Below are positions 7,591 through 14,278 of a DNA stretch of 14,466 nt, in pieces. Source of the DNA: Comamonadaceae bacterium (GTDB taxonomy: Bacteria; Pseudomonadota; Gammaproteobacteria; Burkholderiales; Burkholderiaceae_C); contig CANGML010000020.1 of assembly GCA_947454585.1 (NCBI GenBank), positions 1 to 14,466 of the forward strand, in the 5' to 3' direction. Within the stretch, counting starts at the first letter, position 1; each line of letters starts with the position of its first letter. The position numbers and the translations under genes were made by a program. The notes under the pieces are model-generated. The model worked only from the letters and a program-made list of their open reading frames with translations, was not told the DNA's origin and did not search any database.

Positions 7591-8550
7591 ATGCAAGCTC
7601 TTCTTGAAGCCATCGCCACGATGGACCACCCCACCGATGCACAACGTATCTTTCATGGACGTGGCGGTTTGTACCCGGGCTGTGCGCATTGGGTGCTGGA
7701 CGCTTTCCCCCCCGTGTGGGTATTGACCAGTTTTCAAGCCGTCAGCGAGGCCGAGCTGGCGACTGTCGGCTCCGCCTTAGCCGCACGATGGGCGCAAATT
7801 GCCCCGCATGAACCTCTCAACTGGGTGTTTCAATGCCGCGCCGAAGGCCATCTCGAGACCCGTTTGATGCAAGGCGAGGTGCCAGACCCCCATGTGGTGA
7901 CTGAGCGCGGCGCCCGCTTTCGTGTGCATGTACTCAAAGGCCAAAACCACGGCCTGTTTCTTGACATGGCCGAAGGCCGCCGTTGGGTGCGCGAACACAT
8001 CAGCCAACACATCAGCCCAGCCAGCGCCGCACAGCCGCGCTTCAAAGTGCTGAACTTGTTTGCCTACACCTGCGCGTTCTCAGTGGTGGCCTTACAAGCC
8101 GGCGCCAAGAGCGTGGTCAACGTGGACATGAGCCACGGCGCGCTGGCCATCGGCCAACAAAACCACCCGCTCAATGGCCTCAGCACCGGGGCCAGTTTTT
8201 TGGCCCATGATATTTTTAAAACCTGGGGCAAGATCACACGCAGCGGGCCCTATGAGCTAGTCATTGTCGACCCACCCAGCTACCAAAAAGGCAGCTTTGT
8301 GGCCACCAAAGACTACGCGCGTCTGATGCGCCGCTTGCCTGAGTTGCTGGCCCCCGGTGGTCACGCCTTGTTGTGTTTGAACGCGCCTGAATTGGGCTTG
8401 GCTTTTTTGCAAGACCAGATGCAAGCGCTTGCGCCCGAATTGCAATTTGTGCAGCGCGTGGCCAACCCCGCGGTGTTTGCCGACGTGTCGCCCGAGCGTT
8501 CACTCAAAGTCCTCGCCTACCAACTACCACCCTTGCCAGAAAAAACATGA
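7591..8550 (+). CDS. Class I SAM-dependent methyltransferase (RlmI/RlmK-like, PF10672)
   Basis: Probable RNA methyltransferase of the Methyltrans_SAM group that includes RlmI and the C-terminal half of RlmKL; 319 residues from ATG 7591. Seen in order: a short N-terminal region with HGRGGLYPG at 22-30, a beta-rich segment ending GLFLDMAEGRRWV at 121-133, SAM motif I NLFAYTCAFSV at 155-165, the ribose-binding acidic residue in NVDM (Asp179), and DPPSY at 227-231, the motif-IV form used by base methyltransferases. The open frame extends further upstream to a GTG at 7453, but that stretch lies over the start of the malic enzyme gene; ATG 7591 matches the family start better. No PUA domain precedes it, unlike RlmI. 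Substrate (23S rRNA or other) is inferred only. It overlaps the next gene by four bases. Confidence 0.85.
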   Translation: MQALLEAIATMDHPTDAQRIFHGRGGLYPGCAHWVLDAFPPVWVLTSFQAVSEAELATVGSALAARWAQIAPHEPLNWVFQCRAEGHLETRLMQGEVPDPHVVTERGARFRVHVLKGQNHGLFLDMAEGRRWVREHISQHISPASAAQPRFKVLNLFAYTCAFSVVALQAGAKSVVNVDMSHGALAIGQQNHPLNGLSTGASFLAHDIFKTWGKITRSGPYELVIVDPPSYQKGSFVATKDYARLMRRLPELLAPGGHALLCLNAPELGLAFLQDQMQALAPELQFVQRVANPAVFADVSPERSLKVLAYQLPPLPEKT

Positions 8551-8942
8551 GGTCACACATCTCTATCGTCGATGTCGACAACTGCGACACCTGGACCCGC
8601 TACAAAAGCGGTCTGTGCAACAGCTGCGCCGCCAACTGCTGCACCATGCCTGTCGAAGTCAAATTGGCCGACTTGGTACGCTTAGAACTGGTGGACCCGT
8701 TTGAAGCCGAGCACGAGGAGCCCAAACAAATCGCCAAGCGTTTACAAAAAGCGGGGTTGATTGAACGCTTCAATTTCAAGCACAACATCTTTACCCTGTC
8801 GCGCCGTGCCAACGGCGACTGCGCCCACCTCGATGCCCAAACACGGCGTTGCACCGTGTACGACAAACGCCCCAACACCTGTCGCCTGCACCCCCAAGTG
8901 GGGCCCAAACCAGGGTATTGCCCCTATGGAGCGGTGCGCTGA
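8547..8942 (+). CDS. YkgJ-family cysteine cluster protein
   Basis: Small metal-binding protein of the CxxCxxxCC class (PF03692, YkgJ), 131 residues. Nine cysteines are visible: 13, 24, 27, 31, 32, 92, 102, 112 and 125. The front cluster reads GLCNSCAANCC; the rear one is CAHLDAQTRRCTVYDKRPNTCR, a family hallmark. Such clusters are predicted to hold zinc or an iron-sulfur centre; the function is unknown in most members. The ATG overlaps the methyltransferase stop as ATGA, so its translation is probably coupled and its amount tied to that enzyme. A role alongside the methyltransferase is inference from this overlap only. It ends nine bases before the convergent gene at 8952. Confidence 0.88.
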   Translation: MRSHISIVDVDNCDTWTRYKSGLCNSCAANCCTMPVEVKLADLVRLELVDPFEAEHEEPKQIAKRLQKAGLIERFNFKHNIFTLSRRANGDCAHLDAQTRRCTVYDKRPNTCRLHPQVGPKPGYCPYGAVR

Positions 8943-8951
8943 ATCGTTGTT

Positions 8952-9347
8952 TTAGTTCAAGGCGTCTAACAGCGCTTGCGTATCTTTGACGATGGGTTGC
9001 GCCAACTGCAACAACAAATGCCCATCGCTGGCCAACTGGGCCCATCGGTTCGAGGCCTCTAACACCGGGTGTTGGTGCAAGTAGTCGGGCACCTCAAAAT
9101 CTGGCGTCTGCTGTTTCACCGCGAGCAAGGTGCTGAGGTAGCCCGAGAAATACAAGCTGTACATCAGCGCATTGGCGGCCTCTTGCGTGATCTCTCGCCG
9201 TCCGACCCGTTGCATGAACAAGGCTTTGGCTGTGTCAATCGAGGGCAAATCGCTGGCCGTCAACTGAAACTCCTCATCCAAGGTTTTGCAGGCTTTGTCC
9301 CATTGCGCTTGCACTTGAATTTCCACTGGCGTCATATCGTTGGTCAT
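8952..9347 (-). CDS. Unrecognised 131-residue protein, third gene of the MarR-SET unit
   Basis: I do not recognise a family. The product is acidic overall, has no signal peptide, no transmembrane segment and a single cysteine (Cys20), and looks mainly alpha-helical, with hydrophobic-patterned stretches around residues 55-78 (NALMYSLYFSGYLSTLLAV) and 98-130. It begins with ATG at 9347, six bases after the SET gene stop, with only a weak GAG-type ribosome site; a second ATG at 9335 is possible. The tight spacing and shared strand argue it is translated by read-through from the SET gene. Codon use looks like its neighbours. The reverse-strand frame across it is a shadow. It might be a partner or substrate of the SET enzyme, but nothing in the sequence proves this. 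Confidence 0.7.
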   Translation of the reverse strand: MTNDMTPVEIQVQAQWDKACKTLDEEFQLTASDLPSIDTAKALFMQRVGRREITQEAANALMYSLYFSGYLSTLLAVKQQTPDFEVPDYLHQHPVLEASNRWAQLASDGHLLLQLAQPIVKDTQALLDALN

Positions 9348-9353
9348 CTCAGA

Positions 9354-9791
9354 TTACAGAGCCAACATGGTACCCGCGCACTTTTTAGCGCCACAGCGGC
9401 AGGCGTACCTGGTTTTTAAAGCCTCAGTCATCGGCTCGTCGCTGACCAACCCGTAATCAAACGTCAGCTCTTCACCACGCCACACTTGGCGGCGCGTCTT
9501 GATGAAAATGCGGCCAGCCACCTCAACCGGCTCGCAGTTGGGGCGGCAGGAATGGTTGATCCAGCGCGAGGCGTTGCCTCCGTACAAGCCATCAATCACA
9601 CGCGTGTCGTCGATGTGGAAATAAAACGTGTGCTCTGGGTTGCTCGGGTCATGCGGGTGGCGGCGCTGCGCCTCGGCCATGGAGATGATCTCGCCCACAT
9701 ATTCAATGACGTCTTCACCCGCTGCCATGTGACACAGGGCAAACACGCCCTTGCCGTGCACGCGAGAGGACAGGACTTCGATGCGGTTCAC
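9354..9791 (-). CDS. SET-domain protein-lysine methyltransferase with post-SET zinc motif
   Basis: Predicted SAM-dependent lysine methyltransferase acting on a protein, 145 residues, consisting of just a SET domain and a post-SET motif. All core signatures are present: HGKGVFA at 12-18 (SAM-binding turn), EYVGEII at 30-36, the pseudoknot SRWINHSCRPNC at 75-86 with Asn79-His80, GEELTFDY at 106-113 with the catalytic Tyr113, and post-SET cysteines Cys131, Cys133 and Cys138 (CRCGAKKC), which with Cys82 would form the zinc site next to the active centre. It therefore looks catalytically complete and resembles eukaryotic histone methyltransferase cores. Its GTG start at 9791 overlaps the MarR stop (GTGA), so it is coupled to the regulator. 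The target is unknown; bacterial SET proteins reported elsewhere modify ribosomal, nucleoid or host proteins. Confidence 0.93.
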   Translation of the reverse strand: MNRIEVLSSRVHGKGVFALCHMAAGEDVIEYVGEIISMAEAQRRHPHDPSNPEHTFYFHIDDTRVIDGLYGGNASRWINHSCRPNCEPVEVAGRIFIKTRRQVWRGEELTFDYGLVSDEPMTEALKTRYACRCGAKKCAGTMLAL

Positions 9792-10234
9792 GCTTTCTCC
9801 TGTCCTGCGGCCATGCTGTGCAACACCACTTGACGGGCTAGCGTGATGAAGCCCTCACGCTCGGTAACACTCAGCGGTTGAAGGATGTCTTTCTGCAAAT
9901 CCTCCACGATAGGCTGCAAGGCTAAAAGCACCCGCTTGCCCTTGGCGGTCAAGGTGAGCTCGCGCCCGCGTCGATCGCGCTCGCTCACCACACGGCTGAT
10001 CCAGCCTTTGCTTTCTAGGCGCGTGATGACGCCGCCAATCGTTGCGCGGTCATAGCCAATGATTTCTGCGATGCCCGCTTGGTCTTTGCCCGGATGGGTG
10101 TGGATGGCGTCTAACGAGGCGAATTGAACCGGCGTCAAGTCATAACCGGCAGCGTGGGTACGTTGTACGAACAGGTAGGTGGATTGCTGGTGAAGGCGGC
10201 GTATCAAGTGTCCCGCCATGTCGAGTACGGCCAT
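9788..10234 (-). CDS. MarR-family repressor, MobR-like
   Basis: Dimeric winged-helix regulator of 148 residues, predicted to repress the divergent hydroxylase gene until an aromatic acid binds. The DNA-binding region is clear: helix-turn-helix with IAEIIGYDRATIGGVITRLE near 55-74 as helix and recognition helix, and the wing SERDRRGRELTLT at 84-96 with the Asp-x-Arg core typical of MarR proteins. In Comamonas testosteroni the MarR-type MobR controls mobA, a 3-hydroxybenzoate 4-hydroxylase gene; the same family pair occurs here, so orthology is likely but inferred. ATG at 10234 has a strong AAAGGA ribosome site (complement of 10243-10248) eight bases upstream. It is the first gene of a unit with the SET and unknown proteins. 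Confidence 0.92.
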   Translation of the reverse strand: MAVLDMAGHLIRRLHQQSTYLFVQRTHAAGYDLTPVQFASLDAIHTHPGKDQAGIAEIIGYDRATIGGVITRLESKGWISRVVSERDRRGRELTLTAKGKRVLLALQPIVEDLQKDILQPLSVTEREGFITLARQVVLHSMAAGQEKA

Positions 10235-10278
10235 GCCTTTATTCCTTTAGAAACCAATTAGTAATCATACATAGCATC

Positions 10279-10308
10279 TTGACAGCAAATGATAAGTACA
10301 GTTATCAT
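10279..10308 (+). promoter_or_regulatory. Sigma70-type promoter of the hydroxylase gene
   Basis: A perfect -35 TTGACA (10279-10284) and a -10 TATCAT (10303-10308, five of six consensus bases) are separated by 18 bases. Transcription would begin near 10315, giving a leader of about 43 bases that ends in a good GGGAG ribosome site (10346-10350) seven bases before the ATG at 10358. Predicted by eye; not tested. Confidence 0.6.
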
Positions 10309-10309
10309 T
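10288..10309. promoter_or_regulatory. Inverted-repeat operator, probable MarR binding site
   Basis: A perfect 8-base inverted repeat, AATGATAA (10288-10295) and TTATCATT (10302-10309), with a 6-base spacer. Size and symmetry suit a MarR dimer. It covers the spacer and -10 element of the predicted hydroxylase promoter, so binding would block RNA polymerase. Partial half-site-like sequences (TAATCAT at 10262-10268, ATCAATCAT at 10311-10319) flank it and could be secondary sites. Confidence 0.65.
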
Positions 10310-10357
10310 AATCAATCATCGCAAATTCGGTGGCTTTAAATTTCCGGGAGACAAGAG

Positions 10358-12268
10358 ATGCAGTTTTATAAAAATGGCTTTAGAGGTGGTAACCCTGACA
10401 TCAAAGAAGCAGCGCCCAACCGACGCAACCGCGACCCCAACCAGCCTTTGCCTGAAAAAGTCGATGTGTTGATTGCAGGCACAGGGCCAGCGGGCTTGTG
10501 CCTGGCGGCACAACTGGCACAGTTCCCAGAGATCACCACCCTGATCACCGAGCGCATGCCCGACAACATCATCAAGGGCAAGGCCGATGGCATCAACACG
10601 CGCTCGATGGAAATGTTTCAGGCCTTTGGTTTTGCCGACAAGATCAAGCGCGAAACCTACTGGGTCAACCAAACCGCGTTTTGGATGCCCGACCCCACGA
10701 ACCCAGACCTCATCAAGCGCGTGGGACGGGTGCAAGACGTGGCGGACGACAGCTCCGAAATGCCGCACATTTTGATCAACCAGGCCCGACTGCATGAGCT
10801 GTTCCTAGACGTCATGAAGAACTCCCCTTCACGGCTAGCGCCCGACTACGGCTGGGAAGTGCAGGGCTTAACCATCGACCCCACCACCGACGACCATCCC
10901 GTCACGGTGACACTGAAGGATGCAACGGGCCTGAACTGGGGTGCAACCAAAACGGTGCGAGCCAATTACGTGGTGGGCTGCGATGGCGCGCATTCGGCCG
11001 TGCGCAAGGCAATTGGCCGCGAGTTGCGCGGTGATGCCGCCAACCAAGCCTGGGGCGTGATGGACATCTTGGCCAACACCGATTTCCCCGATGTGCGCCA
11101 GAAGTGTTTGATCTCCTCTGCCAAAGAAGGCAACCTCTTGATCTTGCCGCGCGAAGGCGGTTATGTGTTTCGTATCTACGTGGCCCTCGACAAACTGCGC
11201 CCCGATGAAAAAGCTGCGCACCGCAAGTTCACCCAAGACGACATGATTGCGGCGGTGAATCGCATCATCAAGCCTTACGCCATTGATGTGAAAGAAGTGG
11301 TGTGGTGGTCCATCTATGACATCGGCCACAGCATCACTGACCGCTTTGACGATGTGCCCGAGGGCGTTGATCGCGACCCGCGTGTCTTCATCGCTGGGGA
11401 TGCATGTCACACCCATTCACCCAAAGCGGGCCAGGGCATGAACGTGTCGATGCAAGACACCTTCAACTTGGGCTGGAAACTCTCCCTCGTGCTGCAAGGC
11501 CGCGCTGATGCCAGCCTGCTGCGCAGCTACACCCAAGAGCGCCTGACCGAAGCCAAGCGCTTGGTGGAAACCGACCACAAATGGTCGCGCGTGATGTCCG
11601 AGCCCACCACACAGGCCGAACGCGATGGCACCGAAGAGCCGCGCATGATTCGCCAGTTCAAAGAGAACTTGGAATTCACGGGCGGCACAGCCGTGAAGTA
11701 CGACACGTCTTATTTGTTTGCCGCCAGTGCGCACCAAGCGCTGGCGAAAGGCGAAGAGATCGGTCGCCGCTTTCACTCAGCACCCGTGGTCCGCGTGTCA
11801 GACGCCAAGCAAATGCAGTTGGGCCACGTTGCGCAAGCAGACGCCCGTTGGCGCATCTACGCCTTCGCGGGTAAGGCTGACGGCTCTCACGCGGGCTCAG
11901 CCATTCACCGACTTGCAGACTGGCTGGAAACCGATGCCAAGTCACCCATCGTCAAGCACACCCGCCACGGCGAAGACATCGATGCGGTGATCGACTTTCG
12001 CGCTGTGTTCCAGCAAACCTTTGAGCAACTCGCTTACGAGCACATGCCCTCGTTGCTGAAACCCAAGACAGGTAAGTTGGGCTTACAAGACCATGAAAAA
12101 GCCTTCTGCGTGGACCACAAAGGCGTGGGTGACATCTTCGACATGCGCGGCATCAACCGCGACAAGGGCTGCATGGTGGTGGTTCGCCCCGATCAGTATG
12201 TGGCGCATGTGTTGCCGTTGGATGGCTTTGAGGAACTGTCGGCGTTCTTTGCGGGGTTTTTGCGGTAA
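10358..12268 (+). CDS. mobA: MobA-like FAD aromatic hydroxylase (3-hydroxybenzoate 4-monooxygenase type)
   Basis: Flavoprotein monooxygenase that uses NADPH and O2 to hydroxylate a phenolic ring; in MobA, 3-hydroxybenzoate becomes protocatechuate. The 636 residues (Comamonas MobA is about 639) show the FAD Rossmann motif GTGPAG at 41-46, the class A CDGAHSAVRKAIG near 208-220, and GDACHTHSPKAGQG from 347, followed by the C-terminal thioredoxin-like domain of phenol hydroxylases. From memory, MobA active-site residues Asp75, His135, Lys247 and Tyr271 line up with Asp77, His137, Lys249 and Tyr274 here, all conserved, which supports a hydroxybenzoate-type substrate. By eye the match to MobA is moderate, so a related phenolic substrate is possible and the symbol is tentative. 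The gene is divergent from the MarR gene and stops directly against the glmS stop codon. Confidence 0.85.
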   Translation: MQFYKNGFRGGNPDIKEAAPNRRNRDPNQPLPEKVDVLIAGTGPAGLCLAAQLAQFPEITTLITERMPDNIIKGKADGINTRSMEMFQAFGFADKIKRETYWVNQTAFWMPDPTNPDLIKRVGRVQDVADDSSEMPHILINQARLHELFLDVMKNSPSRLAPDYGWEVQGLTIDPTTDDHPVTVTLKDATGLNWGATKTVRANYVVGCDGAHSAVRKAIGRELRGDAANQAWGVMDILANTDFPDVRQKCLISSAKEGNLLILPREGGYVFRIYVALDKLRPDEKAAHRKFTQDDMIAAVNRIIKPYAIDVKEVVWWSIYDIGHSITDRFDDVPEGVDRDPRVFIAGDACHTHSPKAGQGMNVSMQDTFNLGWKLSLVLQGRADASLLRSYTQERLTEAKRLVETDHKWSRVMSEPTTQAERDGTEEPRMIRQFKENLEFTGGTAVKYDTSYLFAASAHQALAKGEEIGRRFHSAPVVRVSDAKQMQLGHVAQADARWRIYAFAGKADGSHAGSAIHRLADWLETDAKSPIVKHTRHGEDIDAVIDFRAVFQQTFEQLAYEHMPSLLKPKTGKLGLQDHEKAFCVDHKGVGDIFDMRGINRDKGCMVVVRPDQYVAHVLPLDGFEELSAFFAGFLR

Positions 12269-14143
12269 TTACTCCACCGTCACCGACTTCGCCAAATTAC
12301 GCGGCTTGTCCACATCCGTCCCGCGCGCACACGCGGTGTGATAGCTCAGCAACTGCAAGGGCACGACGTGCAAGATGGGCGAGAGAACGCCGTAGTGCTC
12401 GGGCATGCGGATGACGTTCACGCCTTCGCTGCTCTCGATCTTGGTGTCGCCATCGGCCAGCACATACAGCACGCCGCCGCGGGCGCGCACTTCTTGCATG
12501 TTGCTTTTGAGCTTTTCTAGCAGCGCATCGTTGGGCGCCACCGTCACCACAGGCATGGCACTGGTCACAAGTGCGAGTGGGCCGTGTTTGAGTTCGCCAG
12601 CCGCATAGGCCTCGGCGTGGATGTAGGTCACTTCTTTGAGCTTCAACGCACCTTCGAGCGCGATGGGGTAATGCGTGCCTCGGCCTAAGAACAGGGCGTT
12701 TTCTTTGCTGGCAAATTCTTGTGACCAGGCGATGAGCTGAGGCTCGAGCGCCAGCACCGCTTGTAAAGCGGCAGGCAAATGCCGCATGGCTTTGATGTGC
12801 GCGGCCTCTTCTGCATCACTCAAACGACCCTTGGTTTGTGCCAAGGCCAAGGTGAGCAAGAACAAGCCTGCCAGCTGTGTGGTGAAGGCCTTGGTGGACG
12901 CCACGCCAATCTCAGCACCTGCGCGGGTGACATAGGACAGCTGGCACTCGCGCACCATGGCGCTGGTGGCCACATTGCAAATGGTCAGCGTTTTGTCCAT
13001 GCCCAAGCTCTGAGCATGGCGCAGCGCGGCCAAGGTATCGGCCGTTTCGCCCGACTGGCTGATAGTGACCACCAAGCTGTTGAGGTTGGGCACCGATTCA
13101 CGGTAGCGGTACTCGCTGGCAATTTCGACTTGACATGGAATTTTGGCAATCGCTTCAATCCAATACTTGGCCACGCAACCGCTGTAGTAGCTGGTGCCGC
13201 AGGCCAGGATGAGCACGTTGTCCACCGCTTTGAATACCGAATAAGCGCCATTGCCAAACAGCTCAGGGGTGATGCCCTCAATACCTTCGAGCGTGTCGGC
13301 GATGGCGCGGGGCTGCTCGAAGATTTCTTTTTGCATGTAATGGCGATAAGGCCCCAACTCAGCCGCGCCACTGTGCGCTTGCACGGTTTTGACGTCGCGT
13401 GTGACAGCCTTGTGGTGACGGTCTTGTACCCAGTATTTGCCGATTTGGATGTCCACCACATCGCCCTCTTCGAGGTAGACGATTTGGTCGGTCACACCCG
13501 CCAAGGCCATGGCATCGCTGGCAAGGAAAGTTTCGCTGTGTTCTTTGCCCACACCCAAAATGAGCGGTGAGCCAGCGCGCGCGCCGATCACGCGGTGCGG
13601 CTCGTCTTTGTGGAACACCGCAATGGCGTAGGCGCCGTGCAGTTGCACGATGGCAGCTTTGACGGCTTCAAACACATCACCGTTGTAGAGGCTGTCCACC
13701 AAGTGGGCGATGACCTCGGTGTCGGTTTGGCTTAAAAACTCGTAGCCCTTGGCTTGCAGCGCAGCGCGCAGCTCGTCGTGGTTTTCAATGATGCCGTTGT
13801 GCACGAGTGCGACCCGTCCGGCTTTAGATTCACCTGCGCCAGCACCCGAGCCGTGGCTGAAGTGGGGATGCGCGTTGTGCACCGCAGGCGCGCCGTGCGT
13901 GGCCCAGCGCGTGTGCGCAATGCCGGTGCCGCCTTCGATGTGGTCGGCCTTGACTTGCTCCATCAGCTCAGACACGCGCGCCGTGCTGCGGGCACGCTGC
14001 AATCCCCCTTGCTTGGCACCCAAACTGGCCGAGTGCACCGCAACACCGCAGGAGTCGTAGCCACGGTATTCCAGCCGCTGCAAGCCTTGCACGAGGATGG
14101 GAACGATGTTGCGGGTAGAAACGGCGCCGACGATGCCACACAT
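12269..14143 (-). CDS. glmS: Glutamine--fructose-6-phosphate aminotransferase GlmS
   Basis: Makes glucosamine-6-phosphate from fructose-6-phosphate and glutamine, the first step towards UDP-N-acetylglucosamine for peptidoglycan and lipopolysaccharide. The true start is ATG 14143, giving MCGIVGA with the catalytic N-terminal Cys2 exposed after Met removal; an AGGAG site (complement of 14152-14156) is eight bases upstream. A TTG-type extension of three residues upstream would bury that cysteine and is rejected. At 624 residues it exceeds E. coli GlmS (609), partly through small Gly/Ala/Ser-rich insertions near 38-49 and 97-110 in the glutaminase domain. Two SIS sugar-phosphate domains follow (ACGTSYYSG and [10 protein letters not shown] in the first), and the C-terminus [13 protein letters not shown] is canonical. 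It abuts the hydroxylase gene tail to tail with no gap. Confidence 0.97.
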   Translation of the reverse strand: MCGIVGAVSTRNIVPILVQGLQRLEYRGYDSCGVAVHSASLGAKQGGLQRARSTARVSELMEQVKADHIEGGTGIAHTRWATHGAPAVHNAHPHFSHGSGAGAGESKAGRVALVHNGIIENHDELRAALQAKGYEFLSQTDTEVIAHLVDSLYNGDVFEAVKAAIVQLHGAYAIAVFHKDEPHRVIGARAGSPLILGVGKEHSETFLASDAMALAGVTDQIVYLEEGDVVDIQIGKYWVQDRHHKAVTRDVKTVQAHSGAAELGPYRHYMQKEIFEQPRAIADTLEGIEGITPELFGNGAYSVFKAVDNVLILACGTSYYSGCVAKYWIEAIAKIPCQVEIASEYRYRESVPNLNSLVVTISQSGETADTLAALRHAQSLGMDKTLTICNVATSAMVRECQLSYVTRAGAEIGVASTKAFTTQLAGLFLLTLALAQTKGRLSDAEEAAHIKAMRHLPAALQAVLALEPQLIAWSQEFASKENALFLGRGTHYPIALEGALKLKEVTYIHAEAYAAGELKHGPLALVTSAMPVVTVAPNDALLEKLKSNMQEVRARGGVLYVLADGDTKIESSEGVNVIRMPEHYGVLSPILHVVPLQLLSYHTACARGTDVDKPRNLAKSVTVE

Positions 14144-14278
14144 AAAGAGCACTCCTGAATTAGGTTGCCTAGATATTAAGCAGCCTCTTAAGAAATTACT
14201 TGTTTATTTTTTCTTAAATTTGACTGAAAATTCCATTTTCTAATTATTTTGGAATTTAATTTCAATTAGCAATATTTT
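14144..14278. promoter_or_regulatory. AT-rich divergent regulatory gap between glmS and the Lrp-type gene
   Basis: These 135 bases are far richer in A+T than the coding DNA and must hold the promoters of both divergent genes. It contains a TTGACT (14220-14225) that could be a -35 for the plus-strand gene, without a clearly spaced -10, and a CTTAAG-centred 8-base palindrome at 14186-14193 with a similar TTCTTAA at 14211-14217. No riboswitch or glmS ribozyme-like element is apparent. Confidence 0.5.
14228..14257. repeat. Inverted repeat, possible Lrp/AsnC operator
   Basis: Perfect 8-base arms AAATTCCA (14228-14235) and TGGAATTT (14250-14257) with a 14-base AT-rich spacer, lying 21 bases before the Lrp-type start codon. 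Lrp-family proteins often bind spaced AT-rich dyads upstream of their own genes, so autoregulation is plausible. Confidence 0.4.

Noticed and set aside
8952..9419. Plus-strand open frame at 9069-9419 as an alternative to the minus-strand genes
   Set aside because: It crosses the ends of two minus-strand genes, one of which is an unmistakable SET protein, and has no start signals.
12779..13570. Plus-strand open frame of 263 codons inside glmS
   Set aside because: Entirely antisense to conserved SIS domains of glmS; composition is that of a shadow frame.
14144..14200. glmS ribozyme or riboswitch in the glmS leader
   Set aside because: The leader is short, AT-rich and lacks the GC-rich pseudoknotted core; the glmS ribozyme is a Gram-positive feature.
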